Assembly: GCA_910587735.1 (NCBI GenBank)
Contig: CAJUNT010000009.1
Coordinates: 52,448-116,447, forward strand
Direction: 5' to 3'
Length of the DNA: 64,000 nt
Origin: an uncultured Clostridia bacterium
GTDB lineage: Bacteria > Bacillota > Clostridia > Lachnospirales > Anaerotignaceae
Below the pieces are notes generated by a model. It was not told the origin of the DNA and made no database searches. It saw nothing but the letters and a program-made list of their open reading frames with translations. The first letter of the stretch is position 1; each line of letters starts with the position of its first letter. Shown here piece after piece: positions 25,850-35,180 of this stretch. A program made the position numbers and the translations under genes.

Positions 25850-28276
25850 ATGCAAAAAACACTATTACCAGAATTATTATCGCCAGCAGGAAGTATGGAA
25901 AGTATCTATGCAGCGGTAAATAATGGTTGTGATGCAATATATGTAGGAGGAAAACAATTCAGTGCAAGGCAATACGCAAATAATTTTTCAATAGAGGAAT
26001 TAGAGCAGGTATGTGATTATTGCCATTTAAGGGGTATAAAGCTATATGTCACAGTAAACACATTATATAAGCAAAAAGAATTAGAAAATTTATTAAAATA
26101 TATCAAACAGCTTTATGAAATAGGTGTTGATGCGTTAATATTGCAAGATATTGGCACTGCGGAACTCATTAAAAAATATTTTCCAGATATGTCTTTGCAC
26201 GCAAGTACACAATTAACAACGAATCATTTAAAAGATGTTGATTTTTTATATCAGCAAGGATTTTCTAAAATTGTATTAAGTAGAGAATTAAATTTGAATG
26301 AAATAAAATATATTTCAGAAAATACAGAGGCAGAAATAGAGGTTTTTGTACATGGTGCGTTGTGTGTTTGTTATTCTGGACAGTGTATTATGAGTAGTAT
26401 GTTGGGAGGACGTAGTGGTAATAGAGGAAGATGCGCACAAACTTGCCGTCTGCCTTATACATTATATAAAAAATATGATACCATAGAGCAGGGACATATA
26501 CTTTCACCAAAGGATATACAAACTATTACAATATTACCAGAATTAATTGAAAGTGGTGTGTGTTCTCTCAAAATAGAAGGGCGTATGAAAAGTCCAGAAT
26601 ATGTTGCAGGCGTCACACAAATTTATAGAAAATATTTGGATATGTATGCGCAGTCACCAGAAAATTATGTAGTAGATAATCATGATTTAAAAATATTAAC
26701 ACAGCTTTTTAATAGGGGCGGTTTTACAGAAGGATATTATAAAACAAATGCAGGTAGTAGCATGATGAGTATAGAACGTCCTAAAACATGGGGACTAAAA
26801 ACAGGATTTGTAGATAGTTATAATGAAAAACTGGGTAAGGTGACTATTAGAACAAGAGAGCCTCTTGTACCAGGAGACGGCATTGAAATTTGGACACAAA
26901 AAGAGCCTCATGTAGGAAGTAATATTTCTCGTGCGTCAAAAGCAGGGGAATATATTACATTATCAATACAAGGAGATATCACTAAAAATGATGTAGTTTA
27001 CAAAACACATGATAAAGCATTAGAGGACACATTAAAAAAGACATGGGAAAAAGATAATAGAAAACTAGCTATATATGGTAAGTTGAGCGCAAAAAAGGGA
27101 CAACATTTACATTTTCAGCTTTGGGACAACAAAGGAAATATGGTATATCAGCAAGGCGATATTGTAGAATCGGCACAAAAGCAAGCACTTTCACATGAAA
27201 AATTAAAACAGCAGATTATGAAAACAGGTGCAACGCCTTTTGCAATACAAAATTTAGACATAGAAGCAGATGACAATATTTATATTGGTATCAGCGCGAT
27301 AAATGAAATACGTAGAGCAGCAACAGATGCTTTACAACAAGCAATATTAAAAAAATCAAAAAGAAAAGCGAAACAGTATGAAATAGAAAAAAGAAAACAA
27401 ATGCCTATTATAAAAACAAAAAAATTAAATGTGCTTGTGAGTACAAGAGAACAGTTTGATGTAGTAAGTAGCGACAGACGTGTAAATATATTATATTATG
27501 AGTTGACAGATGATTTCAAAAAAAATTATAGTAAGCATATTGAAAAATGTCATAGTAACCATATCAAATTATATGCAGCACTGCCAAGAATTGAAAGAAA
27601 GCAATGTGAGAATTTATATATAGATATAATAGAAATACTTAAAAAAAGTGATATTGATGGTTTTTTAGTGAGGTCACCAGGGCAGTTTTTAGAGATTTCA
27701 CAAACTGGTAAAAAAATAGCAATCGATTATAATATGAATGTATTCAATGGAGAAAGTGTTGACTATTGGCAAAAAAAGGGTGCTGATAATATTTGTATTT
27801 CATTAGAAAGCAATTTACAGGAAATCAATGCAATAGCAAATGAACATTGTGAAATGGTAGTATATGGCTATTTGCCACTTATGATAACACAGCAGTGTCC
27901 GATAGGAAATTATGCAGGAGGAAAAATAGAAGGTATTTATTGTTCTGAAAAGGATAATGATGATTTATATTTTTTGAAAGATAGAAAAGGTATGAAATTT
28001 CCATTAATGCCTGATTGTAAGCAATGTGTTTGTACAATATTAAATGGAAAGCCTTTATTTACATTAAAATTTTATGATGAAATATTACAAAGTACAACAG
28101 GAAGTATTCGCTTGCTTTTTACAAAAGAAGGTAGCAGAAGAACAGAAAGGATATTAAATGCTTATGCAGAAATGACATTATATGATACAGTACCAACAGC
28201 AGAAACAAAAATTTTACTCCATGAAATGAGCGAAAAAGGTAATACAAAAGGTCATTATTTTAGGGGTGTAGAATAA
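25850..28276 (+). CDS. U32 family peptidase / 23S rRNA hydroxylase-like protein
   Basis: An 808-residue U32 protein with an N-terminal TIM-barrel U32 domain (ELLSPAGSMESIYAAV; NGCDAIYVGG) and the cysteine cluster GALCVCYSGQC...RGRCAQTCRLPY at about residues 173-205. It continues with the DUF3656-type C-terminal region. E. coli RlhA, of similar make-up, hydroxylates 23S rRNA C2501 using an iron-sulfur cluster, while other U32 members are called collagenases. The cysteine pattern favours the RNA-modification role. The ATG follows AAAGGAGAAAAGC. It is larger than RlhA (about 650), from an extended C-terminus. Confidence 0.85.
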   Translation: MQKTLLPELLSPAGSMESIYAAVNNGCDAIYVGGKQFSARQYANNFSIEELEQVCDYCHLRGIKLYVTVNTLYKQKELENLLKYIKQLYEIGVDALILQDIGTAELIKKYFPDMSLHASTQLTTNHLKDVDFLYQQGFSKIVLSRELNLNEIKYISENTEAEIEVFVHGALCVCYSGQCIMSSMLGGRSGNRGRCAQTCRLPYTLYKKYDTIEQGHILSPKDIQTITILPELIESGVCSLKIEGRMKSPEYVAGVTQIYRKYLDMYAQSPENYVVDNHDLKILTQLFNRGGFTEGYYKTNAGSSMMSIERPKTWGLKTGFVDSYNEKLGKVTIRTREPLVPGDGIEIWTQKEPHVGSNISRASKAGEYITLSIQGDITKNDVVYKTHDKALEDTLKKTWEKDNRKLAIYGKLSAKKGQHLHFQLWDNKGNMVYQQGDIVESAQKQALSHEKLKQQIMKTGATPFAIQNLDIEADDNIYIGISAINEIRRAATDALQQAILKKSKRKAKQYEIEKRKQMPIIKTKKLNVLVSTREQFDVVSSDRRVNILYYELTDDFKKNYSKHIEKCHSNHIKLYAALPRIERKQCENLYIDIIEILKKSDIDGFLVRSPGQFLEISQTGKKIAIDYNMNVFNGESVDYWQKKGADNICISLESNLQEINAIANEHCEMVVYGYLPLMITQQCPIGNYAGGKIEGIYCSEKDNDDLYFLKDRKGMKFPLMPDCKQCVCTILNGKPLFTLKFYDEILQSTTGSIRLLFTKEGSRRTERILNAYAEMTLYDTVPTAETKILLHEMSEKGNTKGHYFRGVE

Positions 28277-28287
28277 GAGGGATATAT

Positions 28288-29691
28288 ATGTTTGACTTAA
28301 TCATACTATTTAGTAGATATTTATTTTTGCTTTATATCGTACTATTTTTATGGCAAGCTATTGTATATATTGCCTATGAGCAAGGCGGTTATTTAGGAAG
28401 TCCTTCTCATGCCATAGCAATGCAGAAAGGATTAATTGTATGGTTTCATATCACAGCATTTTTAATACTGTCATATGAATCGGGAAAATTTTTTTTCAAT
28501 ATGGAAACATTAGCAGTAGGAGTGGCAGGGCTTGCATTTTTACTACTTTCCATGATGTTGTTAGATAAATTTTATTATGAAGGCTGTCCTCTTATTTGGA
28601 CAGGTATGCTATTTTTGTTAGATATGAGTTTAATTATGTTGCAAAGGTTAGAACCTATGCTTGCCGTAAAGCAGTTAATATGGATGGCATTAGGTATTGC
28701 CATTATGCTTTTTATACCATTTATATTAAGAATGATACCTCGTTTTGAAGTATTTGAATATGTTTATATTATAGTATCATATGCTTTGATACTAAGTACA
28801 TTACTTTTTGGTACATCAAAATATGGTTCTGTAAACTGGTTAAAAATAGGACCAATAACATTTCAGCCTTCTGAGATTGTCAAATTTTTATTTATATTTT
28901 ATTTGTCGAGTGTTTTTAGGAAAAGAGTAGAATTAAAGGAATTGCTTATTACAGGCACATTAAGTGCTGGTATAGTGCTTTTGCTTGTATTACAAAAAGA
29001 CTTAGGTAGTGCTTTAATATTTTTTATGACATATATGGTAATGCTTTATATATCTACATCAAATGAGATATTATTTTTTGCAGGTATGGGTGCAGCAAGT
29101 GCAGCAGCAACACTTGCGTATCATCTATTTTCCCATGTAAGAGTAAGAGTTGCCGCATGGAGGAATCCTTGGGCAGATATAGATGGAGGAGGATATCAGA
29201 TATTAAATTCACTTTTTGCCATAACAACATGGGGACTTTTAGGCAGTGGATTAACGAAGGGTATGCCTAACACTGTTCCAGTTGTAGAAAGTGATTTTAT
29301 ATTTGCAGCAATATGTGAAGAAATGGGCATATTATTTGGTATGGGAATTGTTTGTCTTTATATTATGCTTTTTTTTAGAGGAATATTAGTTGTGATACGT
29401 TGCCAAAGGAGATATTATAGTCTTTTAGCAGCAGGTGTTATAACAATGTTTGCTTTTCAAGCATTTTTAATTATAGGCGGTGTTATCAAATTGATTCCAT
29501 TGACAGGTGTTACATTGCCTTTTGTAAGTTATGGAGGTAGTTCTGTACTTGTCAGCATTATGATGATAGGGTTACTACAATGGGTAAATGTTTATTGCGA
29601 ACAGCATGAAGCAGGTTACCAAAATACCATAGAGCAAAATGCAGAAAGTGCAGAATGGAACGAATGGGACGGTGATGACTTCCATGAATAA
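28288..29691 (+). CDS. FtsW/RodA/SpoVE-family SEDS glycosyltransferase
   Basis: A 467-residue polytopic membrane protein of the SEDS family, which polymerises lipid II into glycan strands with a partner class B PBP. The conserved segments are present: GPITFQPSEIVKFLFIFYLS (central), ITTWGLLGSGLTKGMP, VVESDFIFAAICEEMG and the C-terminal GVTLPFVSYGGSS. It starts after AGAGGGATAT and overlaps or abuts the transpeptidase gene that follows. An extra set of N-terminal helices precedes the core. Whether it serves division, elongation or sporulation is not clear. Confidence 0.9.
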   Translation: MFDLIILFSRYLFLLYIVLFLWQAIVYIAYEQGGYLGSPSHAIAMQKGLIVWFHITAFLILSYESGKFFFNMETLAVGVAGLAFLLLSMMLLDKFYYEGCPLIWTGMLFLLDMSLIMLQRLEPMLAVKQLIWMALGIAIMLFIPFILRMIPRFEVFEYVYIIVSYALILSTLLFGTSKYGSVNWLKIGPITFQPSEIVKFLFIFYLSSVFRKRVELKELLITGTLSAGIVLLLVLQKDLGSALIFFMTYMVMLYISTSNEILFFAGMGAASAAATLAYHLFSHVRVRVAAWRNPWADIDGGGYQILNSLFAITTWGLLGSGLTKGMPNTVPVVESDFIFAAICEEMGILFGMGIVCLYIMLFFRGILVVIRCQRRYYSLLAAGVITMFAFQAFLIIGGVIKLIPLTGVTLPFVSYGGSSVLVSIMMIGLLQWVNVYCEQHEAGYQNTIEQNAESAEWNEWDGDDFHE

Positions 29692-31072
29692 TATGAAAAG
29701 AAGTGCGCAAAGAATATTTTGGCTCATTACATTGATGTTTTTTTTAATATTAGCATTTATGGCGAAATTAGCATTTATAGATAGACAAGAAATTTCTTCA
29801 AGTAGTTATAATCCAAGATTAAATTATGCTGATAGTAGTGTAAAGAGGGGCAATATTAGAGATAGTAATGGAGATATATTAGTAGAAAGTACAGAAAATG
29901 GAAATAGAAAATATAATCGTTCTCGTATGGCAGCACATATTACAGGATACAGCAGTAAAGGTAAAACAGGAGTAGAGGCAGCAGAAAATTTTGAATTACA
30001 AACGCCTCATAATGAGGTATTACAAAGAATTAGTAGTATATTTACTGGAAAAGCAATACAGGGTAATGATGTTGTTTTAACAGTGGATATGGATATACAA
30101 TCTGTTGCAGGAGATATATTAGGAAATAAAAAAGGTGCAGTTGTAGTAATAGAACCATCTACAGGAAGAATATTAGCATTACAGGCATATCCAGATTTTG
30201 ACCCTAATACAGTAGCAGAAAATTGGGAAACATTAAAAAATGATGAAAAAAGTCCTCTTGTAAATAGAGCAACACAAGGACTTTATCCACCAGGTTCTAC
30301 ATTTAAAGTCATAACTGCTTTAACAGCGTTAGAATATTATAGCGATTGGCAAGAATTTACTTATGAGTGTACTGGCGAAGCTGTATTTGAGAATAAAGTA
30401 ATACATTGTTATAATAATAAAGAGCATGGCACAGTAGACATGAAAAAAGCGATTGCAACATCTTGTAATTGTTATTTTGCAGAACTAGCAAAAAGAGTAG
30501 GCGCAGAAAATATTAGAAAAAAAGCAGAAGATTTTTATTTTAATAAAGAGTATCATTTTTTACTGGCTCATAATATTAGCCAAGTAGCATTACAAAAAAA
30601 ATCAGAAGAAAACGAAATTGTAGAAACAGCAATCGGACAGGGAAAAACACTTGCTACACCATTACATATGGCTATGATAGCATCAGCGATTGCAAATGAT
30701 GGCATCATGATGAAACCATATATTGTTGACCATATACAGTATTATAATGGTGATATTTCTAAAACAACAGTACCTGAAAAACTAGAGCAGGTGATTAGTA
30801 TAGAAGAAGCAAATACCATAACAGATATGATGATAAGCTGTGTTTCAGAAGGTACAGGAACAGCAGCGCAAATATATGGTGTAGAAGTTGCTGGAAAAAC
30901 AGGAACAGCAGAAAATGCTACAGGAAGTGACCATTCATGGTTTATAGGATTTGCTCCAGCAGAGAATCCTAAAGTTGCCATAGCTGTTATGATAGAAAAT
31001 GCAAACCAAGGAGGAAGTGCTACACCTATTGCAGGAAAAGTATTGCAAGCAGCACTACAAAAATACCAATAA
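29684..31072 (+). CDS. Class B penicillin-binding protein transpeptidase
   Basis: A D,D-transpeptidase of about 462 residues and the cognate partner of the SEDS protein, whose gene end it overlaps by 8 nt. One N-terminal membrane helix is followed by RGNIRDSNGDIL and a short region, then the catalytic domain with active-site serine in YPPGSTFK, SCN in ATSCNCYF, and KTGTAEN near residue 405. It is short and lacks the large N-terminal dimerisation domain of FtsI/PBP2, resembling PbpA-type proteins. Starts at 29675, 29684 and 29693 are possible; 29684 has the best-spaced GGACGG site. Confidence 0.85.
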   Translation: MNNMKRSAQRIFWLITLMFFLILAFMAKLAFIDRQEISSSSYNPRLNYADSSVKRGNIRDSNGDILVESTENGNRKYNRSRMAAHITGYSSKGKTGVEAAENFELQTPHNEVLQRISSIFTGKAIQGNDVVLTVDMDIQSVAGDILGNKKGAVVVIEPSTGRILALQAYPDFDPNTVAENWETLKNDEKSPLVNRATQGLYPPGSTFKVITALTALEYYSDWQEFTYECTGEAVFENKVIHCYNNKEHGTVDMKKAIATSCNCYFAELAKRVGAENIRKKAEDFYFNKEYHFLLAHNISQVALQKKSEENEIVETAIGQGKTLATPLHMAMIASAIANDGIMMKPYIVDHIQYYNGDISKTTVPEKLEQVISIEEANTITDMMISCVSEGTGTAAQIYGVEVAGKTGTAENATGSDHSWFIGFAPAENPKVAIAVMIENANQGGSATPIAGKVLQAALQKYQ

Positions 31073-31121
31073 CATATTTTAAAAAAATTTGGACACTATA
31101 TGTTATAAATATATAGTAAAG

Positions 31122-31811
31122 ATGGTGGAGTATTTGGCTGGTTTATTACAAGCGGCTTCTGCACCGGTTGCCATTTGTATTGTTTATATTTTTATAAGAG
31201 ATAAATATGAAAAAGAGCCTTATATGATGCTGTTTTTGGGGCTTTTATATGGTGTTTATAGTACAATCGTAATATGGGCAGTAGGCATTACGTTAGAAAG
31301 AATATTCCCACATATTGAAACACCGTTTTTCAGTGCTTTTTTTAGTTCTGCGGGAATAGAGGAGTCTGTAAAATTTTTATTTTTATATTTTTTAGTGTTT
31401 AAAAATGATAATTTCAATGAACCATTTGATGGTATAGTATATGGTATATTTATAGCGTTAGGATTTGCATGGCTAGAAAATATTATATATGTATTTCATA
31501 AAGAACTAGGAGGATATGAAACGGCATTAGCAAGAGCTGTTTTTTCTGTACCAGGACACGCATTATTTGGTTTAGAAATGGGATATTATTTAGCTTTAGC
31601 AAAATATTATCATAAAAAAACAGATTTGATAAAAACATTTATCGTTCCATATTTATTACATGGTATCTATAATTATATTTTATTTTTAGACAGAAAATTA
31701 TTATGGATTCCATTTTTAGCATTTGTATTATTTTTGTGGGCGATTGGACTAAAAAGAATAAATATACTTTTAAGTCGTTCGCCATTTAAAAAGGGATTAC
31801 ATCAAAAATAA
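31122..31811 (+). CDS. PrsW family intramembrane metalloprotease
   Basis: A membrane protein of about 229 residues with the PrsW signatures: GIEESVKF (EExxK), FAWLENIIY, and VPGHALFG and LLHGIYNY with conserved histidines. In Bacillus, PrsW cleaves the anti-sigma factor RsiW; here the substrate is unknown. The ribosome site is weak, so the start (ATG 31122, or TTG 31089) is uncertain. It follows the PBP gene. Confidence 0.85.
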   Translation: MVEYLAGLLQAASAPVAICIVYIFIRDKYEKEPYMMLFLGLLYGVYSTIVIWAVGITLERIFPHIETPFFSAFFSSAGIEESVKFLFLYFLVFKNDNFNEPFDGIVYGIFIALGFAWLENIIYVFHKELGGYETALARAVFSVPGHALFGLEMGYYLALAKYYHKKTDLIKTFIVPYLLHGIYNYILFLDRKLLWIPFLAFVLFLWAIGLKRINILLSRSPFKKGLHQK

Positions 31812-31902
31812 TTATTTTTATGCAAATGTGACTTGAAAAAGAATAAAATACCATGTATACTAAAAGCAGATAAAAAATAGTACAAAAAGTGGAGGTAATA
31901 TT

Positions 31903-32367
31903 TTGGTAGAAGCAATTAGCTGTGGAGGCGTTGTCATTTATCGATGGAAAATATTGCTTTTATATAAAAATCAAAATGGAAAATATTTAGGTTGGGTACT
32001 ACCAAAAGGAACAGTGGAGCCAGGAGAAACCTATCGTCAAACGGCATTACGAGAAGTACGAGAAGAATCTGGCGCAACAGGTAGTATTATAAAATATGTG
32101 GGAAAAACGCAATATAATTTTAAGGGAAATGAAGATTTTGTGAATAAAACAGTGCATTGGTATTTAATGACAACAAATTCTTTTTATTGCAAACCACAAA
32201 GTGAAGAATATTTTGCAGATGCTGGTTTTTATAAATTTCATGAAGCATATCATTTATTAAAATTTAACGATGAAAGACAAATATTAAAAAAGGCATATTT
32301 TGAATATACAGAATTGAAAAAAAATAAGGAATTTATAAGGAAAAAAATGCTCAGAGGCTATCGGTAG
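31903..32367 (+). CDS. Nudix hydrolase
   Basis: A 154-residue Nudix protein. The Nudix box GX5EX7REUXEEXGU is seen as GTVEPGETYRQTALREVREESG near residues 37-58, which binds Mg2+ for pyrophosphate hydrolysis. The N-terminal SCGGVVIYRW and LPKGTVEPG suggest Ap4A/RppH-like enzymes that cleave nucleoside diphosphate-linked substrates. A TTG start follows GTGGAGGTAA. The substrate is not predicted. Confidence 0.87.
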   Translation: MVEAISCGGVVIYRWKILLLYKNQNGKYLGWVLPKGTVEPGETYRQTALREVREESGATGSIIKYVGKTQYNFKGNEDFVNKTVHWYLMTTNSFYCKPQSEEYFADAGFYKFHEAYHLLKFNDERQILKKAYFEYTELKKNKEFIRKKMLRGYR

Positions 32368-32437
32368 TATTATCTATAACAGAGAATATATCATTGCATT
32401 AGTTCTGTTAAAATAAAAAAAGAAAGAAGGAATCAAA

Positions 32438-32722
32438 ATGAAAAAGTATTTAGAAAGCAACACCTCTCTTGAAGACATAAAGGCTGCAATACGTGGCATA
32501 CAAAAGAGAGAAGACAAAAGAGCATTGTATATTTTTATTGCTATTGTAACAGCAGTATTGGTTGCAATATTGATTGCAGTAGTATATTTGCTCAAAAATA
32601 AAATGAATGATGATGAAGATTTTGATGAAGATTGGGATACAGATTGGGACGATTTTGATGAAAATGATTGCTGTTGTACAGATAAAGATGTAGATACTTC
32701 TGTAAAAGTAGAAAAACTTTAA
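32438..32722 (+). CDS. Small membrane protein with acidic C-terminus
   Basis: A 94-residue protein of unknown function. It has a charged N-terminus, one hydrophobic helix (about residues 29-51), then an extremely acidic tail (DDEDFDEDWDTDWDDFDEND) followed by three cysteines (DCCCTD) and a basic end. The layout fits a single-span membrane protein with an acidic, possibly metal-binding tail. AGAAAGAAGG lies ahead of the ATG. A palindromic terminator follows. Confidence 0.75.
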   Translation: MKKYLESNTSLEDIKAAIRGIQKREDKRALYIFIAIVTAVLVAILIAVVYLLKNKMNDDEDFDEDWDTDWDDFDENDCCCTDKDVDTSVKVEKL

Positions 32723-32734
32723 TAAAATAAAAAG

Positions 32735-32754
32735 CAGGCATATGCCTGTTTTTT
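32735..32754 (+). terminator. Terminator of the small membrane protein gene
   Basis: The perfect 14-bp palindrome CAGGCATATGCCTG (32735-32748) is followed by six T. Confidence 0.85.
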
Positions 32755-32912
32755 ATTTTAAAAAATTTATAAACAATAAAAAATAAAAATAATAATTGTA
32801 GAAATCAGAATATACATACAATACAATATGATGATATAATACAAAACTATAACATTAAATATTTACTATAATAATATTATGTATAGTTATATCAATAAAA
32901 CGAAAGCAAAAT

Positions 32913-32935
32913 AAAAAAACCGCTCATACGAGCGG
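32913..32935 (-). terminator. Terminator of parC (minus strand)
   Basis: On the minus strand, CCGCTC (32935-32930) pairs with GAGCGG (32925-32920) across a 4-nt loop and leads into seven T. It ends the parE-parC transcript just after the parC stop codon. Confidence 0.85.
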
Positions 32936-32944
32936 TATAGTCAT

Positions 32945-35152
32945 TTATACAATACTATTGTTTTGTTTATCTACTACCTGCATAAAATGACCAGTGGTAG
33001 GGATTTGTTGTGTACGATAATACTCTACATCATCAGAAACGAATATTTCTTTTTCAAATACATTTGTAACACAACTATATTTTTTCAATTTATATACCTG
33101 TATACCCCCACCATTTTTAGATGCTGTTAAGGGGAGTAGTGAAGTATGAAACAACAATGCTTTATCTGCATCTCTTATTAACACAAAATCAGTATCTTCT
33201 TCCAATTTTTTCATAAATAGAATATTTGCTTTATTAGAATAAGCATTTATAATTTTTTTTCTGTTTGTTTTTGTGGCATAGCTTGCAAGCTGTACTTTAA
33301 CCGCTTTACCATTATCAAAGAAAAACACCATAAAACCGCTGTAATCATATGTTGTTGTCATATATATTATTTTTTCATCTTGTTCCATTCCCAAAACATT
33401 AAAAAGATATTCACCAAAAGAACTTGCTTTTGTATCTGTAACATCATTTGCTTTTAATTTATACAAATTTTGTTTATTAGAAAATAAAAGAATATCCGCT
33501 TTATTTGTTGTTTCAATTTCAAATATAATTTTGTCGTCTTCTTTTAATTTCTGTTCTCCAGCGGAACGAAGTGACACAAGAGATATTTTTTTAAAATAAT
33601 TTTGTTCTGTTAAAAATAAACGAATACCATAATTCTCTATAAACGCGTGTTCTGGAATTTCCTCAATATCATCTTCTGATATAATTTCTGTTTTTCTATC
33701 TTGTCCATATTTTTTGATTACCTGTTTTAATTGTGAGGCAATGACATCTTTTATTTTTTGTTCGCTATTGAGGATATCTTTTAAATTTTGTATTTCTTGT
33801 TTTAAAGTATCCAATTCTTCTGTTCTTTTTAATATATATTCTTTATTGATATTACGCAATTTTATTTCTGCAATATATTCACTTTGTTTTTCATCAATAG
33901 AAAATTCATTCATAAGATTTGGCACAACCATATCCTCTTTTTCTGTATGACGAATAATAGAAATCGCTTTATCAATATCCATCAAAATTTTAGAGAGTCC
34001 AATTAAAAGATGATACTTTTCAGATTTTTTAGTAATATCAAATTCCAACTGATTTTTAATAGAACCAATACGAAAATCTATCCAATATTTTAATATAGAA
34101 CGAACACCTAACGTCATAGGTTTACTATCTATCAATATATTAAAATTACAATTAAATGTATCAGAAAGAGGAGTCATTTGATAGAGGCGGTGCATAAGTA
34201 AATCTGCCTTTGTATTTCTTTTTACATCAATTGTAATTTTTAAACCGTTCAAATCCGTTTCATCACGTACATCAGTAATATCCCTTATTTTTCCAGATTT
34301 CACAACAGCGAATATTTTATCCATAATTGCTTCAATATTTGTTGTATAGGGTATTTCATAAATTTCAATACAATTATTTTTTTCATCATGGCGATATTTT
34401 GCACGAACTTTTACGTTGCCTCGACCTGTTTCATAAATGCGTTTTAATTCATTTTCATTATATATCAACTGTCCGCCGGTAGGAAAATCGGGGGCGTGCA
34501 GTGTTGATAATATATCTGCATTTTCATTTTTAAGCAGTTGTATTGTTGTTTTACAGACTTCTTTTAAATTAAAACTACATATAGAACTTGCCATACCAAC
34601 TGCAATACCTAAATTAGGATTGACCAATATATTAGGGAATGTAGTAGGCAGTAAAAGAGGCTCTTTCATAGAACCATCATAATTATCTACAAATGTAACT
34701 GTATTTTTATCAATATCAGCAAATATTTCTTGACAAACACTTGCCAGTTTTACCTCCGTATAACGTGGTGCAGCATATGCCATATCACGCGAATACTGTT
34801 TACCAAAATTCCCTTTAGAATCTACAAAAGGGAGTAATAACGCGCCATTTCCTTCTGTCAAGCGTACAAGTGTTTCGTATATTGCACTGTCACCATGAGG
34901 ATTTAACTTCATAGTTTGTCCCACAACATTAGAGGATTTTGTTCTGTCACCTTTTAATAAATTCATTTTAAACATAGTATAAAGTAATTTTCTATGAGAA
35001 GGCTTAAAGCCATCAATTTCAGGTATAGCACGAGAAACAATTACACTCATAGCATAAGGCATATAATTCCATTCCAATGTATCTGTTATTTTTTGTTCCT
35101 CAATAAAATATTGTTTTGGTGTATCTGGTGTTTTTGCTGTTTTTTTAGGCAT
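32945..35152 (-). CDS. parC: DNA topoisomerase IV subunit A (GyrA/ParC-like)
   Basis: A 735-residue type IIA topoisomerase cleavage subunit. The catalytic tyrosine is Y131 in AAPRYTE, and the quinolone-region segment HGDSAIYE (about residues 86-93) keeps the conserved Ser and acidic residue. The C-terminal part (about 500-735) is the DNA-wrapping domain in degenerate form, without a clear GyrA box, favouring ParC over GyrA. It follows parE by 28 nt. The start at 35152 comes 8 nt after AAGGAG; a GTG at 35161 overlaps that site and is rejected. Confidence 0.9.
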   Translation of the reverse strand: MPKKTAKTPDTPKQYFIEEQKITDTLEWNYMPYAMSVIVSRAIPEIDGFKPSHRKLLYTMFKMNLLKGDRTKSSNVVGQTMKLNPHGDSAIYETLVRLTEGNGALLLPFVDSKGNFGKQYSRDMAYAAPRYTEVKLASVCQEIFADIDKNTVTFVDNYDGSMKEPLLLPTTFPNILVNPNLGIAVGMASSICSFNLKEVCKTTIQLLKNENADILSTLHAPDFPTGGQLIYNENELKRIYETGRGNVKVRAKYRHDEKNNCIEIYEIPYTTNIEAIMDKIFAVVKSGKIRDITDVRDETDLNGLKITIDVKRNTKADLLMHRLYQMTPLSDTFNCNFNILIDSKPMTLGVRSILKYWIDFRIGSIKNQLEFDITKKSEKYHLLIGLSKILMDIDKAISIIRHTEKEDMVVPNLMNEFSIDEKQSEYIAEIKLRNINKEYILKRTEELDTLKQEIQNLKDILNSEQKIKDVIASQLKQVIKKYGQDRKTEIISEDDIEEIPEHAFIENYGIRLFLTEQNYFKKISLVSLRSAGEQKLKEDDKIIFEIETTNKADILLFSNKQNLYKLKANDVTDTKASSFGEYLFNVLGMEQDEKIIYMTTTYDYSGFMVFFFDNGKAVKVQLASYATKTNRKKIINAYSNKANILFMKKLEEDTDFVLIRDADKALLFHTSLLPLTASKNGGGIQVYKLKKYSCVTNVFEKEIFVSDDVEYYRTQQIPTTGHFMQVVDKQNNSIV

Positions 35153-35180
35153 ATTGTTCACTCCTTGAGAAACAAAAGTT

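Noticed and set aside
32755..32912. Promoter-like TATAAT sequences between the small membrane protein and parC
   Set aside because: The region lies between convergent genes and no reading frame follows them; AT-rich DNA yields such matches by chance.
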